Shown: piece after piece, positions 1 through 8,391 of the stretch | How positions within the stretch are numbered: the first letter of the stretch is position 1 | Layout: each line of letters opens with the position of its first letter | Origin: Allorhizobium paknamense | Lineage (GTDB): Bacteria > Pseudomonadota > Alphaproteobacteria > Rhizobiales > Rhizobiaceae | Reading direction: 5' to 3' | Length of the DNA: 64,000 nucleotides | Assembly: GCF_030815125.1 (NCBI RefSeq) | Contig: NZ_JAUSWH010000001.1 | Span: forward strand, 124,001-188,000 | Translations under genes and position numbers: made by a program | Notes under the pieces: model-generated | Told to the model about the DNA's origin: nothing | The model's input: only the letters and a program-made list of their open reading frames with translations | Databases searched by the model: none

Positions 1-621
1 ACCCCGGAAACCTTCGACCTGTGGATGCGGGTGCTGAAGGCGGTGCCGGACAGTCTGCTTTACCTTCTGGGCGGCGATGATGGCGCGAATGCCCGGTTTC
101 TGGGCGCCGTGTCCAGAGCTGGCGTCGATACGAGCCGGATCGTCTTCAGACCGACACTGTCCCATCTCGATCATCTCGCCGCGCTGCCCGCCTCCGATCT
201 GGCCTTGGACACCTTCCCCTGTAGTGGCCACACGACAACCTCGGAGCAGCTCTGGATGGGCCTGCCGGTTCTGACCAGACAGGGCAGCAATTTTGCCTCG
301 CGCGTTTCCGAAAGCCTGCTCCGCGCCGTGGGCCTACCCGAACTGGTGGCGCACGACGAGGAAAATTTCGTCGCCCGTGCCGTTCAGCTGGCGCAGAACG
401 GGCAAAAGCGGCTGGAGATTCGCGAAAAGCTGCGCCGCAACCGGCGACTCATGCCGCTGTTCGATAGCGAACGCATGGCCCGGCACCTGGAAAAAGCGTT
501 CTCCATGATGATCGAACGCGCCCGCCAGGGCCTGGAACCCGCCGACTTTGCCGTGCCTGCCGAGCCGCCGCGCAGCACGCCCTTTTCCATTGGCGAAAGG
601 GCAAGCCCGGCTCAAGCTTAG
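1..621 (+). CDS. SPINDLY-family O-GlcNAc transferase-like protein, C-terminal part
   Basis: The reading frame is open from base 1, so the gene starts upstream of the window and only the last 206 residues are present. They match the C-terminal half of the Glyco_transf_41 (SPINDLY/O-GlcNAc transferase) domain: the nucleotide-sugar binding stretch GHTTTSEQLWMGLPV is followed by GSNFASRVSESLL. The same stretches recur in the gene at 1028, so the two are tandem paralogues. Family members transfer a sugar to protein Ser/Thr in the cytoplasm. The acceptor here is unknown, and no flagellin or adhesin gene is visible nearby. The family is clear; the substrate is not. Confidence 0.88.
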   Translation, partial: TPETFDLWMRVLKAVPDSLLYLLGGDDGANARFLGAVSRAGVDTSRIVFRPTLSHLDHLAALPASDLALDTFPCSGHTTTSEQLWMGLPVLTRQGSNFASRVSESLLRAVGLPELVAHDEENFVARAVQLAQNGQKRLEIREKLRRNRRLMPLFDSERMARHLEKAFSMMIERARQGLEPADFAVPAEPPRSTPFSIGERASPAQA

Positions 622-672
622 CGGCCTTAGTTGGTTTCCTACATCCAATATCTGCCTATTATGAGAGCATCC

Positions 673-1020
673 ATGTCGTCATCGCCCTTTCCCGATCGCC
701 AGACCGTCGCCGATAAGCTTGCCGCTCTTGGCGAAGCCGATCAGTCCTTCCTGAAGCTGCTTTTCGAGAATCCGCAGCAGGATGAAGCCCTGGCCGAAGG
801 CGTTTTCGCCTATCTCGATGCGGCTGCGAAATCGCGTTTCCTGAACTCGCTGAAACTGGAACGGTGCGGCGAGTGGCTGGGCAACGAGGCCCCGGGCCGG
901 GTGCAGGTAAGGCTGATGGAAATTGCCAAATCCAGCCAGGAACCGGCCTATCAGGCCTTTCAGCAGGGGCTGAAACGCTCCGGCGGCCTGGAACGCGCCT
1001 ATCCCAAGGCAAAGGTATAG
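673..1020 (+). CDS. Hypothetical protein between two glycosyltransferase paralogues
   Basis: I do not recognise a family. It encodes about 115 residues, soluble, rich in Ala, Leu and Glu, predicted mostly helical, with no signal peptide or membrane segment. The start at 673 has a GAGAG sequence six bases upstream. An in-frame ATG at 661 would add four residues but has no ribosome binding site. It lies 51 bp after the upstream glycosyltransferase and 7 bp before the next one, on the same strand, so the three genes are probably one transcript. The position suggests an accessory role for the neighbouring transferases, but that is inference. Confidence 0.7.
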   Translation: MSSSPFPDRQTVADKLAALGEADQSFLKLLFENPQQDEALAEGVFAYLDAAAKSRFLNSLKLERCGEWLGNEAPGRVQVRLMEIAKSSQEPAYQAFQQGLKRSGGLERAYPKAKV

Positions 1021-1027
1021 GAAGCCG

Positions 1028-2746
1028 ATGACGGACGCCTTTCAAAAGGTCGTACAAGCCTATCGAAATGGCGCCTATGATCACTGCCTGACGCTTGCAG
1101 CACCTCTGTTGCGCTCTCCCAAACCGCATCCGGCGCTGCTGCTTATGGCGGCCCAGGCGAGCGTCAAGCTCGAGCGAAATGCGGAGGCTGCGCACTACTA
1201 TGAAAAGGCTGCCGATGTGCATCAGGCAGAAGCGCCGACCCTTCTGCTGATGGCGGCGCGGCTGCTTTTCAATCTTCATCAGAAGGAAGCTGCCCTGGCG
1301 CTGATGCGCCGCTCGCAGGCGATGCGGCCCTTTGATGTCGAAAGTCTGACCACCTTCCGCCGTCTGTTGCGGGAACAGGCCTATCTGGACGAGATCGAGG
1401 CAGGTGATGCCGAGTTGCTAGCCCTGATGCAGCGCGGCGCTCCCCAGGCCTTTCTGGTGGACGATCCGCACGAACACATCATGTGGTGCGCCGATGAGGC
1501 GCTGAACGGGCTGAACCGGCGCATGCCGACGGGAACGGCCTTTACGGCGGAAAGCCGCAGCGCGCGCCGGGCCATGCCGCATGCGTGGGCAGAGCGCATC
1601 CGTATCGGTTATCTCAGCAATGATGTCTCCGACCAGCATGCCACCATGATTCTGTTTCGCGGTGTGCTGGCCAGCCACGATCCGGCGCGGTTCGATGTGA
1701 CGCTGTTCTGCTATACCGATCCGGATGTGGCCGCGACCGATCAGGGCTTTCGCACATCCTGTCCCAATCTCGTCTCTATCACCGATCTTGATGACGAGAG
1801 CGCCGCAGAGGTGATCCGTGCCCGCGGCATCGATATTCTCGTCGATCTGAAGGGCCATACACGCGATGCTCGTGTCGATCTGGTCAATCGCGGGCTTGCG
1901 CCGGTCCAGGCGGCCTATCTTGGCTTTCCGGGCAGCGCTTACGGCATTGATTGCGACTATGTCATCGGAGACCGGATCGTGCTGGCCGATGGCATGCAGC
2001 CGCATTACCACGAAGCCTTCTGCCGATTGCCGGAGTGCTACCAGTCAAACGATGCCTTTCTGCGCCCTTTGCCCGAGGCGACTTTACGCTCGCAACTCGG
2101 CCTGCCGGAAGAGGCGCTCATCCTTGCCTCCTTCAACGGCATCCGCAAACTGAACGCTGCAACGCTGCGCTCCTGGGCAACCATTTTGAGGTCGGTGCCG
2201 AATGCCGTACTGTGGATGATGTGCGGTGATGCGGTGGCGCAGCGCAATATTCTGACATTTCTGGACGCTCACGGCGTGGCTTCGCATCAGGTGGCTTTCG
2301 CCACCCGCGCCAATTATGCCAGCCACATCGCACGGCTCAGGGCCGCAGACCTCGCGCTGGACAGCCATCCCTATAATGGCCACACCACCACGTCCGATGC
2401 GCTTTGGGCAGGCCTGCCAGTCATTGCCCGCAGGGGCAGCAATTTCGCCTCCCGTGTTTCCGAAAGCCTGCTCAGCGCGCTGAATGTCCCGGAACTCTTG
2501 GCAGAGGATGAGGCCGGCTATGAAGCGCTGGCGATAGAGCTTGCAACGGACACGGCAAAACGTCTGGCCCTGCGAAAAAAGATTGAGGCCAATCGTTTCA
2601 TGGCGCCGCTTTTCGATACCGAGCGTTTTACCCGCCATTTGGAGCGGGCCTATGAGATGATGGTGGAGCGGCAGCGGGCGGGCCTGGCCCCGGCCGCCTT
2701 CGATGTGCCTGCCCTGCCGGTACGGACTGAGCCATTCCAACCCTGA
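1028..2746 (+). CDS. TPR/SPINDLY-family O-GlcNAc transferase-like protein
   Basis: This is a 572-residue cytoplasmic protein. Residues 1-120 are helical TPR-like repeats, for example LLLMAAQASVKLERNAEAAHYYEKA. From about residue 185 it has the two-lobed Glyco_transf_41 fold; the C-lobe carries HPYNGHTTTSDALWAGLPVI and GSNFASRVSESLL, which line the UDP-sugar site in this family. It probably glycosylates protein targets bound by the TPR part. The stop codon abuts the stop of the opposing gene at 2747 with no intergenic base. It follows the hypothetical gene at 673 by 7 bp. The donor sugar and acceptor cannot be read from sequence. Confidence 0.88.
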   Translation: MTDAFQKVVQAYRNGAYDHCLTLAAPLLRSPKPHPALLLMAAQASVKLERNAEAAHYYEKAADVHQAEAPTLLLMAARLLFNLHQKEAALALMRRSQAMRPFDVESLTTFRRLLREQAYLDEIEAGDAELLALMQRGAPQAFLVDDPHEHIMWCADEALNGLNRRMPTGTAFTAESRSARRAMPHAWAERIRIGYLSNDVSDQHATMILFRGVLASHDPARFDVTLFCYTDPDVAATDQGFRTSCPNLVSITDLDDESAAEVIRARGIDILVDLKGHTRDARVDLVNRGLAPVQAAYLGFPGSAYGIDCDYVIGDRIVLADGMQPHYHEAFCRLPECYQSNDAFLRPLPEATLRSQLGLPEEALILASFNGIRKLNAATLRSWATILRSVPNAVLWMMCGDAVAQRNILTFLDAHGVASHQVAFATRANYASHIARLRAADLALDSHPYNGHTTTSDALWAGLPVIARRGSNFASRVSESLLSALNVPELLAEDEAGYEALAIELATDTAKRLALRKKIEANRFMAPLFDTERFTRHLERAYEMMVERQRAGLAPAAFDVPALPVRTEPFQP

Positions 2747-3508
2747 TCAGGGCCGCGTGCCGATGACGGCGATGATGACGCCAAGGGGAAAGCCGCGATC
2801 GATGCGTCCCTGCTCCGGGATTGCGAGGCTGGAAATACTGCCGTCGAGAAAAAGCGCATTCGGCGTCTTCAGCCTGTCGCGAAACAACGTGGCAAAGTCA
2901 AAGAAGCGCACAGGGCCCTGGCTGATGGCGAAAAAGACCTGCCCGTTAACGTCCACGCCGACCCCGTTGCGGATCTTCAGGCTGTCGCTATCGGGCAGAA
3001 AGCGCGGATGGATCTTGCCATCGATGACCAGCATCGGGCCGGATTGGGTGGCGAAATCGGCCCGGCCAACCTGCGCCAGAAAGGCAGAGGTCTCCATCAC
3101 GCCTGCCTTGTCTGCGGCCACATAGAACACACCATTCGGTTTCAGATGAAAATTGCCCCAGCCATCCCTCAGGTTAGCGGGGTGACGGATCTGGCCATAT
3201 TCCATGAACAGACCGGCAGGCGAAAGATCGTCCTCATACATGCCGCCATTCATCGCGACGGTGAGGATGTGATGCTCCTGCCAGAGCCCCTGAATGAGCG
3301 AATCGAAATTGCCGTAAGGCGTGCCGTCCGTGCGCTTATTATAGATCCGGATGGTTTCCTTCGCCGGATCAAAACGGCAAATCGTATAGGTTGCACCCTG
3401 CCAGACTTCGTCTCCACAGCTTGGCGCAAGCTCCGCAGAAGAAATCTGCGCCGCACTTAAAAACAAAGAAAGAATAGCAATAACAAACAAATATCGATGC
3501 ATATTCAT
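2747..3508 (-). CDS. Exported phosphodiester glycosidase family protein (YigE/NAGPA-like)
   Basis: It encodes 253 residues with an N-terminal signal peptide (hydrophobic residues 6-22, cleavage likely after SSA). The rest matches the phosphodiester glycosidase (NAGPA/DUF2233) fold: VAMNGGMYEDDLSPAGLF, a conserved Asn-Gly-Val-Phe segment and ALFLDGSISS near the C-terminus. Relatives hydrolyse sugar phosphodiesters; the bacterial substrate is generally unknown. The product should be periplasmic. The promoter region up to the parA-like gene at 3744 contains a CtrA-type box about 75 bp before this start. The gene converges on the glycosyltransferase with directly abutting stops. Confidence 0.85.
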   Translation of the reverse strand: MNMHRYLFVIAILSLFLSAAQISSAELAPSCGDEVWQGATYTICRFDPAKETIRIYNKRTDGTPYGNFDSLIQGLWQEHHILTVAMNGGMYEDDLSPAGLFMEYGQIRHPANLRDGWGNFHLKPNGVFYVAADKAGVMETSAFLAQVGRADFATQSGPMLVIDGKIHPRFLPDSDSLKIRNGVGVDVNGQVFFAISQGPVRFFDFATLFRDRLKTPNALFLDGSISSLAIPEQGRIDRGFPLGVIIAVIGTRP

Positions 3509-3582
3509 CTCATGTGAGAAGCGTCGTTTCCTGACAGGTCACGCACCACTTACCTTAGGTCAAGTAACCGATCTTTACAATT

Positions 3583-3597
3583 TTAACTTTTCCTTAA
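3583..3597. promoter_or_regulatory. Perfect CtrA-type binding site TTAA-N7-TTAA
   Basis: TTAA at 3583-3586 and TTAA at 3594-3597 are separated by exactly seven bases, which is the full consensus for the cell-cycle regulator CtrA in alphaproteobacteria. The site lies in the shared upstream region of the divergent phosphodiester glycosidase (start 3508) and ParA-like (start 3744) genes, at a distance from the glycosidase start suited to promoter control. It is the only perfect match I found in the intergenic regions. Binding is inferred from the motif alone. Confidence 0.5.
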
Positions 3598-3743
3598 CAA
3601 TCATCCTTATGTCGCCGATTCATGACAGCGATTTCAAGAACATGCGGGCGAGACCCCTGGGTATATCTCCCAGAACGCGCAGGGGTTTTGCGAGAATGAC
3701 ATGCGAAAAATAACCCCTCCACCTCCGTAAGGGATCTTTCATC

Positions 3744-4457
3744 ATGCCTTTGATCACATTTGCCAATACCAAGGGTGGTGCCGGAAAGACCACTGCCGTT
3801 CTGCTCGTGGCCTCCGATCTTGTGCGCCGCGGCCAGCGCGTGACGATAGTCGACGCCGACCCGCGCCGCTGGATCAGCCGCTGGCTGGATATTTCCGAGG
3901 AAATAAAGGGCCTTTCCGTCCTGCCAGCCTGCGAAGACGACATTGAAGATGTGGTGGCCAAGGCGAAGAAAAAGGGCGGGCAGGTCCTGATCGATCTGCC
4001 ATCGTCGCATGATGCCTTGCTGGCCAAGGCCGTGGGGCTTGCAGATCATGTGCTCATTCCGGTGCAGGGTTGCGCCATGGATGCCGCAGGTGCGGCGGAA
4101 GTTCTGGACCTGCTGAAAGAACTCGATCTGCGCTGCCAGGTCAAAATCCCGCATTCCGTGGTGCTCACCCGCGTCAACGCTGCCGTTACCACCAGGGCTC
4201 TTCATGCCGCACGGGAATTTCTTGGCGAACTTCGCATTCCGGTGCTGGCGACGGCTATTACCGAGCGCGCCGCCTATCGCGATATTTTCGATAAGGGCGG
4301 TCTGTTGCATGGGCTGAAGGAAAGCGAAGTCAGCAACGTCAAAAAGGCGATTGAAAACGCCGAGCGCCTGACGGATGAAATTTTAGCTTTGGTGCCGCAA
4401 AAGGCCGTTCGCACGCCTTCAGTCAAAAAGGCAGCGGCTGTGAAAAAAGCGGCCTGA
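3744..4457 (+). CDS. ParA/MinD-type ATPase (VirC1-like)
   Basis: It encodes 237 residues with the deviant Walker A box KGGAGKT at residues 10-16 (both lysines present), a switch region at VDADPRRW and a Walker B-like VLIDLPSS. The whole protein is about the length of plasmid ParA and VirC1 proteins, and the Asp-Ala-Asp followed by Arg-Trp resembles VirC1. The tail from about residue 222 is Lys/Ala rich (VKKAAAVKKAA), a possible nonspecific DNA- or membrane-binding extension. No parB partner lies next to it, so it is an orphan that could position a cargo other than the chromosome. The CtrA-type box upstream would fit cell-cycle expression; that link is inferred. Confidence 0.88.
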   Translation: MPLITFANTKGGAGKTTAVLLVASDLVRRGQRVTIVDADPRRWISRWLDISEEIKGLSVLPACEDDIEDVVAKAKKKGGQVLIDLPSSHDALLAKAVGLADHVLIPVQGCAMDAAGAAEVLDLLKELDLRCQVKIPHSVVLTRVNAAVTTRALHAAREFLGELRIPVLATAITERAAYRDIFDKGGLLHGLKESEVSNVKKAIENAERLTDEILALVPQKAVRTPSVKKAAAVKKAA

Positions 4458-4463
4458 TGGCGT

Positions 4464-4628
4464 CTACTGGAGCGCGACGGTATTGCCGTTTGCGCTCTGG
4501 CCCGCTTCCTGAACCAGATTACCGGCCATATGGGTTGGCTGCGCCTGAAACGCCGTATGGGCCAAGGCCGAGGCCATGACAACGAACATATAGGCTGCAC
4601 TGAGCTTCGCCAGACTGGTGAGTGACAT
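4464..4628 (-). CDS. Small exported protein of unknown function
   Basis: It encodes 54 residues. The start at 4628 is chosen because a GAGGGAGG ribosome binding site lies just upstream; an ATG at 4649 would add seven residues. Residues 1-28 form a signal peptide (Lys8, hydrophobic core, cleavage near ALAHTAFQA). The mature part is only about 25 polar residues rich in Gln and Asn. It faces the parA-like gene, with six bases between the two ends. I know no family for it, but codon pattern, signal peptide and ribosome binding site support a real gene. Confidence 0.6.
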   Translation of the reverse strand: MSLTSLAKLSAAYMFVVMASALAHTAFQAQPTHMAGNLVQEAGQSANGNTVALQ

Positions 4629-4744
4629 GATTGCCTCCCTCATCTTCACCGAAAGACTACGCGTTCACCCTTTTTTTGGCGCGCCGCGCGGTTGGTCCGG
4701 CGGCACGTCCTTTGCTTGGCCTCATGCGGCGCGTGGATGCATGC

Positions 4745-4903
4745 TTACTGTGCAGCCCGCTTGACCCGATGGCCAGCATCCTCGGTCGCATTCACCGTGT
4801 TTGCAGCATCTTTACCCATACCACGGATCGTGTTGCCGCAAGATGACAGAGTGGCGACAGCCATCAACACGGCAGCGGCGGCGGCAAGTTTCTTCGAGTT
4901 CAT
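4745..4903 (-). CDS. Entericidin A/B family lipoprotein
   Basis: It encodes 52 residues from MNSKKLAAA. The signal peptide ends in the lipobox LSSC, so Cys is lipidated, and the short mature part (GNTIRGMGKDAANTVNA...) matches the entericidin A/B family of small amphipathic lipoproteins. These are linked to envelope stress and toxin/antidote behaviour in enterobacteria; in rhizobia their role is not established. An upstream in-frame ATG at 4927 was rejected because it places a charged segment before the signal peptide. It is transcribed in the same direction as the small exported protein at 4464. Confidence 0.85.
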   Translation of the reverse strand: MNSKKLAAAAAVLMAVATLSSCGNTIRGMGKDAANTVNATEDAGHRVKRAAQ

Positions 4904-5073
4904 ATCCCAATCCTCTTTTTGATGCACAGGGCGTGCTTTGCGAATGGAACAACGCGGCTGAACGAAAAAAGTTCAAAACAAGGCAGCGACTTTGTGCGGC
5001 ATATATGGCGCATGGCGCTGTAGGAGGAATTTAACCTCTTGCGATAAAGCTCGTCTCTCAAAAGGAGATCGAG

Positions 5074-5865
5074 ATGAGCACTGATGCCCTCCCATCACCG
5101 GTCAAAAGCCCTATCCTGGTGATGACTGCCGGAGGCCCCAATCCGTGGATGGTGATCAATGCGCTGGCACAGCGTTTCGATGCCGTGCAGGTGCTGATCG
5201 AGGAGCCGGAAGGCAAGGGCGAGATATTCCGTCGAAGAGCAAAACGCCTTGGGCGGCTGCAAGCGGCCGGGCAGTTAGCCACCATGGCCGCCGCCAAGCT
5301 GCTGCGCCGAGCGGCAGGCCGCAGGATGGAAGCGATCTGCCAACAGCACGGTGCCGATCCACGTTTCAATACTACCCTGCCCGTCACCTCGGTGCGCAGC
5401 ATCAATGCGCCGGAAACGCTGGAGGCTGTCACGGCCCTTCAGCCTGCCGTCATCCTGCTTGTCAGCACCAGACTGATGACCCGCAGCATGCTGGCTGCCA
5501 TGCCCTGCCCGGTACTGAACCTGCATGCAGGGATCAACCCGATCTATCGCGGCCAGATGGGCGGCTATTGGTCGCTGGTTCTGGGCGACAGAGAGAATTT
5601 CGGCGCAACGATCCACCTCGTCGATGCCGGAACCGATACGGGGGAAACGCTTTATGAAGCGCGGACAGAACCCGCTGCCGGAGATTTCCTCTCCACCTAT
5701 CCAATGCTGCTCACCGCCGCTGCCCTGCCCAGTGTCTGTCAGGCGATTGAGGATGCCTTGACTGGAAACCTGAGGCCCAAGCCCGCATCCGGCCCCTCTG
5801 CCCTGCGGTTTCCGCCGACGCTCTGGGCCTGGGTTTGGAACGGCGTGAGCAAAGGTATCTGGTAA
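5074..5865 (+). CDS. Formyltransferase-family protein (formyl_trans_N)
   Basis: It encodes 263 residues after an AAAGGAG ribosome binding site. The central part has the N10-formyltetrahydrofolate-dependent formyltransferase signature: NLHAGINPIYRG (catalytic Asn and His) followed by GATIHLVDAGTDTGETL (catalytic Asp). Relatives include PurN, Fmt and sugar-nucleotide formyltransferases. This protein has no methionyl-tRNA or UDP-sugar C-terminal domain, and its N-terminal region (residues 40-110) is Arg/Ala rich and unlike PurN, so the acceptor is unknown. It stands alone, followed by a palindromic repeat rather than another gene. Confidence 0.82.
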   Translation: MSTDALPSPVKSPILVMTAGGPNPWMVINALAQRFDAVQVLIEEPEGKGEIFRRRAKRLGRLQAAGQLATMAAAKLLRRAAGRRMEAICQQHGADPRFNTTLPVTSVRSINAPETLEAVTALQPAVILLVSTRLMTRSMLAAMPCPVLNLHAGINPIYRGQMGGYWSLVLGDRENFGATIHLVDAGTDTGETLYEARTEPAAGDFLSTYPMLLTAAALPSVCQAIEDALTGNLRPKPASGPSALRFPPTLWAWVWNGVSKGIW

Positions 5866-5882
5866 CAGTCTGTTCAAGAATT

Positions 5883-5988
5883 GCTGCTGGCCTGGCGAAA
5901 ATGGTGATTTCGAGAACCGGAACGGAGCGTACTTAACGTACGTGAGTACCGGAAGCGCAGAAATTGCCATTTGCAGACGGCCAGCGGC
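5883..5988. repeat. 106-bp imperfect palindrome, RIME-like intergenic repeat
   Basis: The two halves are imperfect inverted repeats around a centre near the GTACTTAACGTAC sequence at 5929. The left end GCTGCTGGCC pairs with the right end GGCCAGCGGC, and AAATGGTGATTTC pairs with GAAATTGCCATTT. The size and palindromic form fit the RIME class of mosaic elements of Rhizobium, though I could not compare with a reference. It lies between convergent genes and may act as a bidirectional transcript end. Confidence 0.7.
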
Positions 5989-6017
5989 GATTATTGGACG
6001 GACTGTAAGAACCTTCT

Positions 6018-7409
6018 TCAGGATATGGCACAGAAAGGTGGCCGCTCGGAAAATCGCATGAACAGCCGCTTTTTCGGGCGAAGCGTGATGCGCATCAGCG
6101 GCTCCACCTTTTCATCCCCGACGGATTGCAGACGGAAGCGCTGCAGCAGCACAGCCAGAATGGTCACCGCTTCCATGGTGGCAAAGGCGCTGCCGATGCA
6201 GACACGCGGCCCCGCACCGAAGGGCATGAAGGCATAGCGGTGACGGCCCTTCGCTTCTTCCTCGCTAAAACGGGAGGGATCGAAGCGCAACGGCTCATCC
6301 CACAGCGCCTGATGGCGGTGAATGGCGTAAATGGGGATGAGCAGCACCAGACCCTTCGGCAGCAGATGCTCTCCCAGACGGAAGGGTTTTTCCACCGTGC
6401 GCACGATGATCGGGGCTGGCGGGTAAAGCCGCATGGCCTCGTTGAAGACCTGCTTGGTATAAGTCAGTTGGTCGATATGCTCGGGCTGGACCGAACCCTT
6501 GCCGACCACCTCATGAATTTCGCGGCAGACCTGCTGCTCGATCTCCGGATGCCGGGAAAGGAGATGGAAGGTCCAGGCAAGACCCAGCGCCGTCGTTTCA
6601 TGGCCTGCTGTCATGAAGGTCATCAGATTGTCGATGATCTGATCGTCATCCATCGACTGTCCGCTCTCCGGGTCACGGGCATTCAATAGCATGGCCACGA
6701 GGTCATCGCGCGAATCCGGGTTTGCCCGACGCTTTTCCAGCATGGTGCGCATGGCCTGGCGCAGATAGGTCACGGCAGCTCCCGCCCGGGATTTGCCCGG
6801 ATAGGGCACCCATTCCGGCGCTTTCAAAAGCCCGAGCGCCACCACCCAACTGCTCGGCTCCAGATAATCGCTGACGCTGCGTTCAACCGCCTCGACATCA
6901 ATGTTGTTGCGCCCCGACATCATGGTTTCAACGATGATATCAAAGGTGGTCTGCATCATCTCGTGGCCGATATCGAGAGCGCTGTCATGGGAAAGCGCCC
7001 ACAGATCGCGGCGTCGCTCTGCGGCATCGATCATGGTGGGCAGGAAGCTCTTGAGCTTTTCCCACTGAAAGGCGGAGGCCACAGCCTGGCGCTGCCATTT
7101 CCAGTGTGCGCCATCCGCTGTCAGCAAGCCGTCGCCAAGGGCGGGACCCAAAGCGCGGCGCACATCCTCGCCCTTGCTGAGCGAGGCGCTGTTCTTCACC
7201 AACGCTTCATGGATGAGATGCGGATCGGAGATATAGAGGCGCGGGGCGTTGCCGAATTCCGCATAGACCAGCGGATGCACAAAAACTTCCGGCGGGATGG
7301 CTTCCAGCGGATTTCGGATCAACCGCGCAATGGTGAGAAGGGGCGATCGACGACTGGAAACCACGCCAGGGCTTTGCGGCGAGATTTCGAAACTTTGCTG
7401 CACAGTCAT
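6018..7409 (-). CDS. Cytochrome P450
   Basis: It encodes 463 residues. All P450 hallmarks are present: the I-helix oxygen-binding motif AGHETTA, the K-helix ExxR (EAMR), and the haem loop FGAGPRVCIG with the iron-ligating Cys at about residue 404. The start at 7409 is set by an AGGGAG site six bases upstream; a second ATG two codons earlier is too close to it. The protein is soluble, so a separate ferredoxin and reductase must supply electrons, and none is in the window. It follows a LysR regulator by 70 bp on the same strand, so the pair may be one transcript. The substrate is unknown. Confidence 0.93.
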   Translation of the reverse strand: MTVQQSFEISPQSPGVVSSRRSPLLTIARLIRNPLEAIPPEVFVHPLVYAEFGNAPRLYISDPHLIHEALVKNSASLSKGEDVRRALGPALGDGLLTADGAHWKWQRQAVASAFQWEKLKSFLPTMIDAAERRRDLWALSHDSALDIGHEMMQTTFDIIVETMMSGRNNIDVEAVERSVSDYLEPSSWVVALGLLKAPEWVPYPGKSRAGAAVTYLRQAMRTMLEKRRANPDSRDDLVAMLLNARDPESGQSMDDDQIIDNLMTFMTAGHETTALGLAWTFHLLSRHPEIEQQVCREIHEVVGKGSVQPEHIDQLTYTKQVFNEAMRLYPPAPIIVRTVEKPFRLGEHLLPKGLVLLIPIYAIHRHQALWDEPLRFDPSRFSEEEAKGRHRYAFMPFGAGPRVCIGSAFATMEAVTILAVLLQRFRLQSVGDEKVEPLMRITLRPKKRLFMRFSERPPFCAIS

Positions 7410-7479
7410 CGGCATCTCCCTTGATCGACCCGCTACATGTAGAAATCGATTAAGGCGTTTCAATGCAGGCAGCGGAATA

Positions 7480-8391
7480 TCAGGCCGCCAGAAACTCCGA
7501 GGTGACGCTCTTGTCGCCCAGCACGCAGCGCACGTAATCCGCAACGGCCTTGACGGGCTGGGGGGCGTCGTCGCGTGTTGCAAGGCCGATGTCGTAAGTG
7601 CCGAGATCGGGAAGACCGTCGCGCTCCGTCAGTTCCATCATGTCATCCTGCAACAGGAAACGCGCCAGCGGCGCCACGGCGATATCCGCCTTGATCGCCG
7701 CGACCTGGCCCATGCGGTGGCCGCAGAAATAGGCAATCCGGAATTCCCGGCCCTGCTTCGTCAATTCCTCCAGCGCCCGCACCCGCCAGACGCAGCCCTC
7801 ATTCCACACAGAGATCGGAAGGGGCGTCTTCAGATGTGCTTGTCCATGCTTCTTGCCCGCCCAGACCAGCTTTTCCCGCATGATGGTAAGCGAGGGATCG
7901 CTGGCCATGCCATCCAGAAAATTGAACAGCGTCAAATCCAGCCGCTTCTCCTCCACCGCACGCCGCAGCGGCATGGAGTTGTCGATGGTGACATCGATGG
8001 CCAGTTGCGGCCAGGTCTCGGCAAGATGGGTCAGAATGCCCGGCAGCAGCAGTTCGCCAATGTCATCCGGCGCGCCGAGCCGGACCACGCCACTCATTTC
8101 CGGTGTCAGGAAGCGCGAGACCGCCTCGTTGTTCAGCGAGAGCATGCGCTTGGCATAGCTCAACAGCAGATCTCCGTGCGGCGTCAGGGACACCGAGCGC
8201 GCATCGCGGCGGAACAGAGGCACGCCAAGCTGCTCCTCCAGCTTCTTGATCTGCATGGATACCGCCGAGGGCGTGCGGAAAACCTGCTCCGCAGCCTGGG
8301 TGAAGCTGCGGGTTTCGGAGATGGCAACAAAGGTGCGCAATACGTCGTTTTCGAGAAGCGGCAGGCTTGGGCGCTGAAAGGATGTCATCAT
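7480..8391 (-). CDS. LysR family transcriptional regulator
   Basis: It encodes 303 residues. Residues 15-73 form the winged helix with the LysR signature (FTQAAEQVFRTPSAVSMQIKKLEEQLGVPLF); the rest is the two-lobed effector domain. Cysteines are at 200, 223 and 289. Two ATGs overlap at the start (8391 and 8388). It lies divergently from a DUF1127 gene, an arrangement that recalls LsrB/VtlR, the rhizobial and Brucella LysR regulators that control AbcR small RNAs and DUF1127 genes. From memory, the cysteine positions do not match those of Sinorhizobium LsrB, so a paralogue is more likely. The downstream P450 is probably co-transcribed. Confidence 0.9.
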   Translation of the reverse strand: MMTSFQRPSLPLLENDVLRTFVAISETRSFTQAAEQVFRTPSAVSMQIKKLEEQLGVPLFRRDARSVSLTPHGDLLLSYAKRMLSLNNEAVSRFLTPEMSGVVRLGAPDDIGELLLPGILTHLAETWPQLAIDVTIDNSMPLRRAVEEKRLDLTLFNFLDGMASDPSLTIMREKLVWAGKKHGQAHLKTPLPISVWNEGCVWRVRALEELTKQGREFRIAYFCGHRMGQVAAIKADIAVAPLARFLLQDDMMELTERDGLPDLGTYDIGLATRDDAPQPVKAVADYVRCVLGDKSVTSEFLAA

